DNA of 8,385 bases from contig CAJMQV010000080.1 of NCBI GenBank assembly GCA_905215575.1, forward strand, positions 1 to 8,385, in the 5' to 3' direction. This DNA comes from an uncultured bacterium (GTDB lineage Bacteria > Bacteroidota > Bacteroidia > Bacteroidales > Bacteroidaceae). The position numbers and the translations under genes are program-made. Below, piece by piece: positions 1 through 7,221 of the stretch; position 1 is the first letter of the stretch, and each line of letters begins with the position of its first letter. The notes beneath the pieces were generated by a model. That model did no database searches, had not been told where the DNA came from, and was given only the letters and a program-made list of their open reading frames with translations.

Positions 1-1
1 G

Positions 2-316
2 GCCGTATTCCCGGAACTGTTCATCGCCTATCTGATGTTTGTGTTGGGAATCATCATCATGCTGGCCGGAATAAATCAGATTTTTACTTTCATCAAGTTC
101 CGCAAAGTGATCCGTACCGCCTGGTATATGTATGTGTTCTCGCTGGTTGTACTCGGCATGGGACTGCTCATTCTGCTCAAACCGATGGCAACCGCTTCCC
201 TGCCCTTCCTGATTCTGGGTTATACCTCCATCTTCTACGGAATAGCCGAACTGATCAATGGAGTACGAATCAAGAAAGCACAGAAGGAATTCAACAAACT
301 ACAGAAACAGTTATAA
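2..316 (+). CDS. DUF308/HdeD-like small membrane protein, 5' end outside window
   Basis: The reading frame is open from the first bases of the window and ends at a TAA at 314-316, giving 104 visible residues. No start is assigned because the frame continues past the left edge; the first ATG (35) lies inside a hydrophobic segment and is unlikely to be the real start. The visible part has about three hydrophobic helices, the last two joined by a short Lys/Pro turn, and ends in a charged Lys/Glu/Gln-rich cytoplasmic tail. The motif of small and aromatic residues in the last helix (GYTSIFYGIAELINGVRIKK) resembles the repeated helices of DUF308/HdeD proteins, which usually have about six helices in 180-200 residues. 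HdeD is linked to acid resistance in Escherichia coli; for Bacteroidetes members the role is unknown and I assign none. It converges with the PepSY gene and is followed by a strong terminator. Confidence 0.7.
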   Translation, partial: AVFPELFIAYLMFVLGIIIMLAGINQIFTFIKFRKVIRTAWYMYVFSLVVLGMGLLILLKPMATASLPFLILGYTSIFYGIAELINGVRIKKAQKEFNKLQKQL

Positions 317-394
317 AACAACAGCCGTAATCAGTCAGCAGTCCTCATGCGAGCAGAATCTGCATCACAAGATTACCTCTAAAGAAAATAGAAT

Positions 395-447
395 AACGAA
401 AAAGGAGTTGCATCGTGAATGGTGATGCAACTCCTTTTTCGTTTTAT
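395..447 (+). terminator. Strong intrinsic terminator, probably bidirectional
   Basis: Positions 395-414 and 424-443 form a perfect 20-bp inverted repeat around a 9-nt loop. On the plus strand it is followed by GTTTTATT, the usual T-rich tail, so it ends transcription of the DUF308 gene. The base of the stem is A/T rich on both sides, so it can also serve transcripts coming from the convergent PepSY gene. It lies 78 nt after the DUF308 stop codon. Confidence 0.9.
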
Positions 448-502
448 TCCAAGAACATTACCATCCTGAAACAACAGCATATGAAGGATGACAAAAATGA
501 TG

Positions 503-548
503 CTGATGATTTTCAAATACAGTCCCGACTGTTTTTCAAATTCATCAG
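503..548 (-). terminator. 46-bp imperfect palindrome behind the PepSY gene, possible terminator
   Basis: The segment is symmetrical about 525/526. Outer arms are CTGATGA (503-509) and TCATCAG (542-548). The inner arms ACAGTC (519-524) and GACTGT (527-532) surround a central CC. Between them the nonamer TTTTCAAAT occurs on both sides in the same orientation (510-518 and 533-541), and the two copies pair with each other at six of nine positions. Overall 19 of 23 mirrored positions pair. On the minus strand the hairpin starts 25 nt after the PepSY stop and is followed, after a few bases, by TTTTT. That fits an imperfect terminator, but a DNA-binding site or RNA processing element is equally possible. 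Confidence 0.45.
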
Positions 549-573
549 GACCATTTGAAAAATGGCTCCATCG

Positions 574-1668
574 TTATTTTTTCCGTAATCTGCGATACCT
601 CCACAAACGAATGCCCGACCAGGAAAGATAAGCGCCGGACAAGGCCCAAAGAAAAGTGAGCAACTGAGAAAACAGTCCCATCCAAAGCCCCTCGTGCACC
701 AGCACGATTCCGGCACGGACATTGCGCGCCCGTTGCGCCTCCTCAGGAAAAGGATTCAGCCCTCCGGAAACCGACGATAACAGATAGCGGTCCGTTACAG
801 TGATTCCGGGAAAAGAACTTGAAGAAGCTACCTCAACCACCGTTTCTTCAAAGTGTACATTCCTTAAAGAAGAGTGTTCCTGACGAACCAAGGGCCATGC
901 CTGATTCCACAAATACCGGCAGTCTGTCGTGTCCGCCTCAGCCGACTTTATCTTGCGCTGACTGTAATCAGCTCCCCATAAAGCAAAGAAACCATCACGA
1001 TATGCCGGAAATGACCAGGTCAATCCGGTAAGCGCCAGAGCGATTACCGGGACACCGCACCAGGCTCCCATCAGAGTGTGACGCTGATACTCAGACTCAT
1101 ATCCCGCAGATAACCAGCCGAGCCAGCGGAAACGCAGAGCCCAAGACTTGCGGCTTCGGGGAAACCACAGATAGAATCCGGAAAGAATCACCAGAATACT
1201 CCAAGCCGTAAATACACCGACGACAATCCTACCGACGCACGGCGCGTCACTCTCCCGGTTGAGCGTATCGCCCAGCCAACGATGCAGCTTCCGCAACTGA
1301 TAGAAACCTCCCGCATCATGGTCGATCATGCCCAACACCTTTCCCGACGAAGGGTCCACAAACAGTTCGGCCTTGCGCATACTGCTGATTTCATAAATCC
1401 AGGCTTCATCGGCCTGTCCTATCTGTAAGGCTCCCAAGGTCATTCCGGCAGGCAATTGGCTTTCCACCTTCTCGGACACATCACGAATGGAAACACTATC
1501 TGCCGAATACGGACGGGAAAGAGAATAGAGCTCCGGATGAATCAGCCGAAGCAACTGAGGTTCAAAAGCCAGACAGGCCCCGGTAATGCAGATTACAGCA
1601 AAAGGAATCGCAACCAGCACGCCCGACAACCGATGAAACCACCGTACGGAATATCGAAAACGCTTCAT
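574..1668 (-). CDS. PepSY-associated transmembrane (PiuB-like) protein
   Basis: This 364-residue integral membrane protein matches the PepSY_TM family. Four hydrophobic segments are visible at about residues 15-35, 147-169, 200-222 and 330-352, with a soluble region between the first two (about 40-140) that resembles a PepSY domain and a second soluble loop at about 223-320. Histidines sit at or near the membrane segments in conserved-looking motifs: RWFHRLSG (H12), KLHRWLG (H129), QRHTLMG (H197) and VHEGLW (H325). These could bind haem or metal. Family members such as PiuB and the FoxB/FpvG group are tied to siderophore-iron reduction or uptake at the inner membrane; that role here is inferred from family only. 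The start at 1668 gives the typical MKRFRYSVRWFHRLSG N-terminus. The gene lies only 78 bp after the glycoside hydrolase pseudogene, with a terminator between. No TonB receptor or Fur-like site is seen nearby. Confidence 0.85.
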   Translation of the reverse strand: MKRFRYSVRWFHRLSGVLVAIPFAVICITGACLAFEPQLLRLIHPELYSLSRPYSADSVSIRDVSEKVESQLPAGMTLGALQIGQADEAWIYEISSMRKAELFVDPSSGKVLGMIDHDAGGFYQLRKLHRWLGDTLNRESDAPCVGRIVVGVFTAWSILVILSGFYLWFPRSRKSWALRFRWLGWLSAGYESEYQRHTLMGAWCGVPVIALALTGLTWSFPAYRDGFFALWGADYSQRKIKSAEADTTDCRYLWNQAWPLVRQEHSSLRNVHFEETVVEVASSSSFPGITVTDRYLLSSVSGGLNPFPEEAQRARNVRAGIVLVHEGLWMGLFSQLLTFLWALSGAYLSWSGIRLWRYRRLRKK

Positions 1669-1680
1669 AACCTATCATTT

Positions 1681-1734
1681 AAAAAGAAAGAGTTTCCCCG
1701 GCTCCGATATCCGGAAAACTCAGGGAAACTCTTT
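1681..1734 (-). terminator. Intrinsic terminator between hydrolase and PepSY genes
   Basis: AAAGAGTTTCCC (1687-1698) and GGGAAACTCTTT (1723-1734) form a perfect 12-bp stem. The 24-nt loop contains further short complementary bases. Read on the minus strand the stem is followed by CTTTTT, so it terminates transcription of the glycoside hydrolase, whose stop is at 1747-1749. The T tract ends only 12 bp before the PepSY start codon, so the hairpin lies inside what would be the PepSY leader and could also act as an attenuator. Confidence 0.8.
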
Positions 1735-1746
1735 GATTTTTCATTA

Positions 1747-4253
1747 TTATTTCTTCTCGCTGCGGATGATGATTTCCGCTTTCTTCAATCCTTTTGAAGA
1801 AGCTTCCAGACGGATGGTTCCGGCCTTTTCTTCGGACTGAACAATGGCGGTCATCATTCCGGAGAACACCTTCATCTGAGGCTTCTGGAATGACTCCAGA
1901 CTGGTCGGGTCACCGTTGACTCCCGCACGGTAAGTACCGGCTCCCTTCACCTTAAAGGAGATCTGATTGTCGGCATGAGGACAAAGGTTTCCGTCCTTAT
2001 CCACCACACTCACCGTAACAAAGGAGAGGTCCTTGCCGTCGGCAGTAATCGTATCGCGGTCGGCGCTCAGCACAATGCGGTATGGATTTCTTTCTCGGCC
2101 ACAGCCTTGCCCTGCTCGTCGTAAGCTACCACCTTCAGCGTTCCGGGCTCGTATTTGGTGTCCATCCACATCAGGCGGTAACGACTCTGACGCTTGAACT
2201 CTTTCTGAGATTTCTCGTCCTTACTGCCGTCAATGGTCACACTGGTATCCTTGGTGCGCTTGCCCTGGCTCTTGCCATTGATGAAGAGCTCGGCAGACGG
2301 ATAGTTGGTATAGACAAATACCGGAGTCACCTCGCCCTCACGGCCGTTCCACGTCCAGTGCGGCAACACATGCAGGGTTTCTTTCTCCTTATTCCAATGA
2401 CTGCGGTACAGATAGTAACGGTCTTTCGGAATACCGGCCAGATCGACAATACCAAACAGAGAAGAATGGCTTGGCCAATCAGAATAATAAGGTGTAGGCT
2501 CGCCCAGATAATCAAATCCGGTCCATACGAACTCTCCGATGCAGTATGGATTATCTTCGTGCTGCATGAAGTCGTCCTCCGGAAGATTTGACCAAGAGCA
2601 GTGCTCCACATCGTAAGAAGAAGCCTGATGATCATCGTACTTCATCATCGAACGACGCTCAACCGGAAACTTGTATACTCCGCGCGAACTCAGGGTCGAT
2701 GCTGTTTCGCTACCCAAAATGATCTGCTGCGGCAGCTTGCCGTAATTCTCCTGGTATTTGTGCGGACGGTAATTAAAGCCCGGCACATCCAATACGGCTG
2801 CCATATTATTGTTGACCACCGCATCGGGAGCATCCATTCCCAATGTCACCGGACGGGTAGGATCTTCACGATGACAGATGTCCTGCAACTTGCGGGTCAG
2901 CTTGGCACCTACATGTCCGTTCCACTGATCGGGCACCTCGTTTCCGATGCACCACATCACCACACTCGGATTATTGCGGAAATGGTGTACCAGATTCACC
3001 AGATCCTTCTCCACCCAATCCTTGAAATATTTGTGATATCCGTTCTGCACCTTGGCAGTCTGCCACTCATCAAAAGATTCCAGCATCAGCATCATACCCA
3101 TCTCGTCGCAGATACGCACCAGCTCGGTAGAAGGCATATTGTGCGAAGTTCTGATGGCATTGCATCCCATATCCTTCATGATCCGGATCTGACGGCGAAG
3201 GGCAGCCTCGTTTGTTGCCGCTCCCAAAGGACCGAGGTCGTGATGATTGCAGACTCCCTTGAACTTCAAAGGCTTGCCGTTCAGGAAAAATCCCTTGTCC
3301 GGAACAATCTCCAACGTACGGATTCCAAACGGAGTTTCATATTCATCCTTCAGTTCGCTACCTTCATAGATTTTGGATACGGCTGTGTAAAGCACCGGAG
3401 TTTCGGGCGACCATAACTGAGGATTGGCCACAACCAGCTCCTGTTCAAAGGTGTTGGCACCGGCAAAAATACCGTCGGCACTACCCTCACGCTCGTTGGT
3501 AGCAACGACCTTGCCCGCAGCATCCTTTATTTCCGTAACGATCTTATAGTCGTTTAATTTCTTGTCTTTTGGAAACTCCAATTTGGTTTTCAGAAGAATC
3601 TTGGCATGATCTTCCTGCACAACCGGAGTAGTGAGCTGCGTGCCCCATACCGGAACATGCACATCATCGGTAACAATCAGACGGACATTACGGTAAAGTC
3701 CGGCACCGGGATACCAACGGGAAGATTCAGTCTCGTTTTCCAGACGCACAGCCAAAACATTGTTCTCTCCCTGTTTCAGGAAATCTGTGGCATCAACCAT
3801 AAAGGCGTTGTATCCGTTGGGCCAGTATGCCGCTTCCTTTCCGTTAATGAATACACGGGCATGGCTCATGGCTCCGTCAAACAGCAGCACGCACTTCTTT
3901 CCCTGAGTATACTCTGGCACTTTCAGTTCCAGACGATACCAACCGGTACCCACGAAAGGCAAACCTCCGGTTCTTCCGGCATGCTCCATAGCCTCTTTCT
4001 GTCCGTCCTGCTGAATGGCAGTGTTCTGCTTGTCATTTTCGATACTGAATGGTCCGTAAATAGCCCAGTCGTGAGGTATCGTCACTTTCTGCCATCCTTT
4101 GTCATTAAAATCAACGTCTGAAAAGGCGGTACTGTCCTCGCGAGTAAATGTCCATCCCTTTTCCAACAAACGCTCGGTACGCGTCTGGGCATTCAAGCTC
4201 ATGGCCCATGCCAATGAAAAGAGCATGATTCCTCTCATTTTGTTTCCAATCAT
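1747..4253 (-). pseudogene. Family 2 glycoside hydrolase (probable beta-galactosidase), frameshifted
   Basis: The gene encodes an exported GH2 enzyme split by a frameshift near 2080. The first frame (4253-2067) has 728 codons: a signal peptide (about 1-22, ending SLNAQ), a sugar-binding domain (about 25-190), an Ig-like domain (195-311), a TIM barrel (from about 318 to about 600) and a DUF4982-like domain (about 625-722). The barrel shows RTSHNMPS (368-375), ESFDEW (392-397), the acid/base E439 in WCIGNEV, and the nucleophile E516 in LGSETAST. The first frame ends with only three to five residues that look out of place. The other frame, 2085-1747, supplies 112 residues starting PYRIVLSADR that match a GH2 C-terminal Ig-like domain (Glyco_hydro2C5 type). 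Restoring the frame needs 3n+1 added bases; an intact protein would be about 840 residues. All catalytic parts lie in the first frame, so a shortened protein might still fold and work. GH2 enzymes of this architecture cleave terminal beta-galactosides in the periplasm, but related specificities such as beta-glucuronidase cannot be excluded. No SusC/SusD genes adjoin it. Confidence 0.85.
2067..2090 (-). other. Frameshift junction and premature stop in the glycoside hydrolase
   Basis: On the minus strand the upstream frame reads E-I-H-T-A and then hits TGA at 2069-2067. The downstream frame reads P-Y-R-I-V-L through the same bases. The hexamer CCATAC (minus strand, 2085-2080) is read as part of I-H-T in the first frame and as P-Y in the second. 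Family members commonly have a T-A-G-x-P pattern here. A 16-nt deletion between two CCATAC copies would therefore explain both the frame change and the missing residues. This is an inference from the reading frames, not from a comparison with an intact copy. Confidence 0.6.
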
Positions 4254-4332
4254 TGTATTCGGTTTTCTGTTTTTGTTTTAAGTAAAGAATCTGGTAGTGA
4301 TTCTGATATTCAATATCATATTAGTTTTCACA

Positions 4333-4366
4333 CAAATGTAAAACAAAGAAAGTAAAAAAAAACAAA
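4333..4366 (-). promoter_or_regulatory. Bacteroidetes-type promoter of the glycoside hydrolase
   Basis: On the minus strand TACATTTG (plus 4333-4340) matches the Bacteroidetes -7 consensus TAnnTTTG. A TTTG (plus 4363-4366) lies 22 nt upstream as a candidate -33 element. It is the only full -7 match I found on the minus strand between the hydrolase and the acyl-CoA synthetase. Transcription would start about 75 nt before the ATG at 4253. Confidence 0.55.
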
Positions 4367-4824
4367 TATTCAATAAGGATAAAATCAAAAACATCTTTTT
4401 TCTTATCCTTTAACATTTTCAGTCACAACTGAATTGGATTTCAAAGTATTGATCATAGATAGAAACGGCTGCAGATAGACACTTTTACCGCAGAACCAAT
4501 ACATAGCAATATCAGAACTTGAGTTTCAAGGAAAAGAAAACCAAAAGCCCCAGAAACGGACAAATTCTTTTTTAGCAAGCAAAAAATTAATCCAACCTTT
4601 TTGGAACGCTATCTGCATCATTCCTTTATACAGAGCCTTTCATATTCCATCTTTAAGGAAAGAATGTTCTTGCTGTATCAGCATTCCTCTGCAATAAAAC
4701 AAACAGAACAGCCTTCATTTTCTTAAAGCTGAAATTTTAAAAAGGCCATAAATCAAACTGTTGCCAATCAAAAAGGATCACATTCTGCACCCCGACACAT
4801 TCATCTGGAACTATACATCTATAA
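4367..4824. other. AT-rich intergenic stretch without recognised genes
   Basis: This is the central part of the 680-bp gap between the acyl-CoA synthetase and the hydrolase. It has no convincing open reading frame on either strand, no tRNA-like or riboswitch-like structure that I recognise, and no second promoter match. It is rich in A/T runs. An unrecognised small RNA or a regulator-binding region for the hydrolase remains possible. Confidence 0.5.
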
Positions 4825-4904
4825 TAAAAAAATAAGGTATAAAGTCCTTCCTAATAGAGTCTTAATCATTCCATAACTCATACAAAAAGGAATTTATACC
4901 TTAT
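4825..4904 (-). terminator. Long-loop terminator of the acyl-CoA synthetase gene
   Basis: Positions 4832-4849 and 4887-4904 form an 18-bp inverted repeat with one mismatch and a 37-nt loop. On the minus strand the stem is followed at once by a run of seven T (A4826-4832 on plus), while the other side lacks such a run. It therefore points left and lies about 30 nt after the acyl-CoA synthetase stop. The loop is unusually long for an intrinsic terminator. Confidence 0.65.
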
Positions 4905-4933
4905 AACGAATGCTATTCCCTTAAAGGAATAAT

Positions 4934-6589
4934 TTATTTTTCATCACTTTTACGGATTTCCACACGACGGATCTTTCCGCTGATGGTCTTTGGAAGAGCG
5001 TCTACAAATTCTATCACTCGCGGATATTTGTAAGGAGCAGTTTCCTGTTTCACATGATTCTGCAACTCCTTGATCAGCTCTTCGCCGGCTTTCTCCTTAT
5101 ATGCAGCGGTCAATACTACTGTAGCTTTTACCACCTGACCTCTGATTTCATCAGGAACTCCGGTAATGGCACACTCCAACACGGCAGGGTGCGTCATCAG
5201 CGCGCTCTCCACCTCAAAAGGACCGATACGATATCCGGAACTCTTGATCACATCGTCAATACGGCCGATAAACCAGAAATATCCGTCCTCGTCATACCAG
5301 GCTACATCGCCGGTATAATAAATACCGTCGTGCCATACGGAACGGGTCAGTTCAGGATTACGGTAATATTCCTTAAACAGTCCCAGCGGTTTTCCTTTAT
5401 CCGTGTAAATTACAATCTGTCCGTGCTCATTCGGTCCGGCTTGAGTTCCGTCATCTTTCAACAAACCTACGTGATACTGTGGATTAGGCATACCCATAGA
5501 ACCGGGCTTCGGTTTCATCCAAGGGAATGTGGCAATAGAAAGGGCTGTTTCTGTCTGTCCGAAGCCTTCCATCAACTTAATGCCGGTCTGCTCATAGAAC
5601 TTCTCATAAACCACCGGATTCAAAGCTTCGCCAGCAATCGTACAATACTTCAATGATGACAGGTCGTACTGTGTCAGATCCTCACGGATCAAAAAGCGGA
5701 ATACGGTAGGAGGAGCACACAAAGACGTTATCTTGTAATCCTGAATCATTTGCAGGATATCTGCCGGAACAAACTTCTCGTGGTCATAAACAAAAACAGT
5801 AGCACCGGCAATCCACTGACCGTAAAGCTTTCCCCATACGGCCTTTCCCCAACCGGTATCAGCTACAGTCAGATGCAGACTGTGCTCATTCAAATTGTGC
5901 CAGAAACAACCGGTTGCGATATGACCCAATGGATAAGTAAAATCATGAGCCACCATTTTCGGTTCGCCGGAGGTTCCTGAAGTGAAATACATCAAAGAGA
6001 TGTCATCATTCGTATTTGGATGCAACGGTTTCTCAAACTCCGGAGCATCCTCCAGACCTTTGTAGAAATCTTCAAATCCTTCCGGCACCTTCGGTCCGAC
6101 AGATATAACGGTCTCCACAGACGGAGAATCCGCAAGAGATTCACGGACATGATTCAGAATATTGTCTTCACCGGCACAAACAATCATTTTGATCTCGGCA
6201 GCTCTATTGCGATAAACAATATCATGCTTGGTCAGCAGATGAGTTGCCGGAATAGTAATGGCACCAATCTTGTGTAAAGCAATAATAGAAAACCAGAATT
6301 CATAGCGACGCTTCAGCATCAACATCACACGATCTCCTTTACGAATACCTAAAGACAGAAAATAGGCCGCAGTACGATCTGTATACTCTTTCATCTCGGC
6401 AAAAGTAAACTTACGCACGCGTCCATAATCATTTGTCCAACATAAAGCAATCTTACCTGGAGCTTCTTTTGCCCACTCATCCACCACATCATATCCAAAA
6501 TTAAAGTTCTCGGGAACTCTAATCTTGAAATTCTTCACGAAATCCTCTTGCGAAGTAAATTTCGTTTTGCTCAAAAAACGTTCTATCAT
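4934..6589 (-). CDS. AMP-forming acyl-CoA synthetase (acetyl/medium-chain type)
   Basis: This 551-residue cytoplasmic enzyme of the ANL superfamily activates a carboxylic acid with ATP to an acyl-adenylate and then transfers it to coenzyme A. The large N-terminal domain carries the phosphate-binding loop FTSGTSGEPK (202-211), the adenine-contact motif EGFGQTET (341-348) and YTGD (425-428) with the ribose-binding aspartate. The hinge is at GRIDDVIKSSGYRIGP (442-457), and the C-terminal lid ends with the catalytic lysine K539 in KTISGKIRR. Length and motifs are complete. The sequence resembles the medium-chain (ACSM-like) and acetyl-CoA synthetase branch; the substrate cannot be read from the sequence, and propionate, branched-chain or aromatic acids are all possible. 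The ATG at 6589 gives the N-terminus MIERFLSKTKFTS, and a promoter-like site lies about 110 bp upstream. It is flanked by a long-loop terminator and the insertion sequence and appears to be a single-gene unit. Confidence 0.92.
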   Translation of the reverse strand: MIERFLSKTKFTSQEDFVKNFKIRVPENFNFGYDVVDEWAKEAPGKIALCWTNDYGRVRKFTFAEMKEYTDRTAAYFLSLGIRKGDRVMLMLKRRYEFWFSIIALHKIGAITIPATHLLTKHDIVYRNRAAEIKMIVCAGEDNILNHVRESLADSPSVETVISVGPKVPEGFEDFYKGLEDAPEFEKPLHPNTNDDISLMYFTSGTSGEPKMVAHDFTYPLGHIATGCFWHNLNEHSLHLTVADTGWGKAVWGKLYGQWIAGATVFVYDHEKFVPADILQMIQDYKITSLCAPPTVFRFLIREDLTQYDLSSLKYCTIAGEALNPVVYEKFYEQTGIKLMEGFGQTETALSIATFPWMKPKPGSMGMPNPQYHVGLLKDDGTQAGPNEHGQIVIYTDKGKPLGLFKEYYRNPELTRSVWHDGIYYTGDVAWYDEDGYFWFIGRIDDVIKSSGYRIGPFEVESALMTHPAVLECAITGVPDEIRGQVVKATVVLTAAYKEKAGEELIKELQNHVKQETAPYKYPRVIEFVDALPKTISGKIRRVEIRKSDEK

Positions 6590-6696
6590 CTGTTTCTATT
6601 ATTTCCTTTTGTTCTCTTCATATCGCATCTGATTGCTTATTACTCCTATCGCAATCCCAAAATATCCATGCAATAATAAGATTGTCAAATTTCAAA

Positions 6697-6730
6697 CAAA
6701 GATACACCTTTTATTTGAGGTATCGGCAAA
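6697..6730 (-). promoter_or_regulatory. Bacteroidetes-type promoter of the acyl-CoA synthetase
   Basis: On the minus strand TATCTTTG (plus 6697-6704) is a full match to the -7 element TAnnTTTG, with TTTG (plus 6727-6730) 22 nt upstream as the -33 candidate. The spacing equals that of the hydrolase promoter in this window. Transcription would start about 100 nt before the ATG at 6589. The insertion sequence begins about 75 bp upstream of the -33 element, so the core promoter is intact. Confidence 0.6.
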
Positions 6731-6805
6731 AAGAAGTTGAAAAAGAAACAATTTGTACGCACTTTCGTATTTCCACCTTTTTTATGGTTCAATACATAAC
6801 AAAAA

Positions 6806-6843
6806 GAGGACCAGCGGATATTTCCGGTTGGTGTCCCTTCTTT
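6806..6843 (+). repeat. Left terminal inverted repeat of the insertion sequence
   Basis: It begins GAGGACCAGCGGATATT and continues to GGTTGGTGTCCCTTCTTT. It matches the reverse complement of 8236-8273 at 34 of 38 positions. The differences are at position 2 and at three neighbouring positions (18-20). Confidence 0.9.
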
Positions 6844-6858
6844 CTCGTTTACATTTCC

Positions 6859-6866
6859 TATCTTTG
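6859..6866 (+). promoter_or_regulatory. Transposase promoter -7 element
   Basis: TATCTTTG matches the Bacteroidetes -7 consensus and ends 4 nt before the ATG at 6871. No TTTG is seen at the expected -33 position, which falls inside the left inverted repeat. If used, transcription would start at or very near the start codon, giving a leaderless or nearly leaderless mRNA. Confidence 0.4.
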
Positions 6867-6870
6867 TTCC

Positions 6871-7221
6871 ATGAAAACAGAATTACTCCTTCGTGCCATC
6901 CTTCCAGATGTGCTCATAGACAACTTTGATATAGTCAGCTTTGAGAAAAAGCCCGATCGTTTTGATATTTTTCTTGATGAGAAAAAAGTTCAGCTAAAAG
7001 AAGATAAAACAAATCCGGCCATCATAGCCTATGGTTTTGGTGAGTATCGTACTATTCAGGACTATCCAATCCGGGGACGTTCTACCTATCTTCATGTTCG
7101 CAAACGTAAATGGCTTGACAAGTCATCCAATGAGATCTTCAGTTACGACTGGGATTTGTCTGAATTCGATGGAACACGGCTCAATGCAGAGTTCGTGTCT
7201 TTTTTAAAAGAAGGAGATTGA
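6871..7221 (+). CDS. ISAon1-type transposase N-terminal region protein (IS orf1)
   Basis: This 116-residue protein is encoded by the first ORF of the insertion sequence. It starts MKTELLLRAILPDVL and contains an acidic, beta-rich region with IQDYPIRGRSTYLHVRKRKW near residues 66-85, ending FVSFLKEGD. The YPIRG...RKRKW stretch is the signature I associate with the N-terminal-region proteins of ISAon1-type elements, probably a DNA-binding part of the transposase. The frame stays open leftward beyond the insertion boundary into host sequence, but the ATG at 6871 is the first one inside the element. The stop at 7219-7221 overlaps the open frame of the second ORF, which begins after a stop at 7205-7207. 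The shared stretch is therefore only 7208-7221, where the second ORF lies in the +1 frame. Confidence 0.8.
   Translation: MKTELLLRAILPDVLIDNFDIVSFEKKPDRFDIFLDEKKVQLKEDKTNPAIIAYGFGEYRTIQDYPIRGRSTYLHVRKRKWLDKSSNEIFSYDWDLSEFDGTRLNAEFVSFLKEGD

Noticed and set aside
532..562. TTTTTCAAAT/ATTTGAAAAA stem as a terminator
   Set aside because: Neither strand has a T tract following it, so it was kept only as an alternative pairing of the neighbouring palindrome.
1747..2169. An independent small protein gene starting upstream of the frameshift at 2169
   Set aside because: The first about 28 residues are an out-of-frame reading of the hydrolase. Only the part from 2085 onward is family-like, and it is the displaced C-terminus of the same gene.
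2082..4281. Several plus-strand ORFs opposite the hydrolase (for example 2601-3416)
   Set aside because: They are antisense shadows of a well-supported GH2 gene and their translations show no recognisable domain.
5054..6277. Plus-strand ORFs opposite the acyl-CoA synthetase
   Set aside because: They are antisense shadows of a complete ANL enzyme gene and have no coherent protein features.
1747..6589. A polysaccharide utilisation locus around the GH2 gene
   Set aside because: There is no SusC/SusD pair, sensor, sigma/anti-sigma pair or second glycosidase in the window. The neighbours are an acyl-CoA synthetase and a PepSY membrane protein behind their own terminators.
6682..6870. Leftward extension of IS orf1 to a TTG at 6682
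   Set aside because: The extension crosses the left inverted repeat into host DNA and runs over the acyl-CoA synthetase promoter, so it is accidental openness. The ATG at 6871 lies inside the element.
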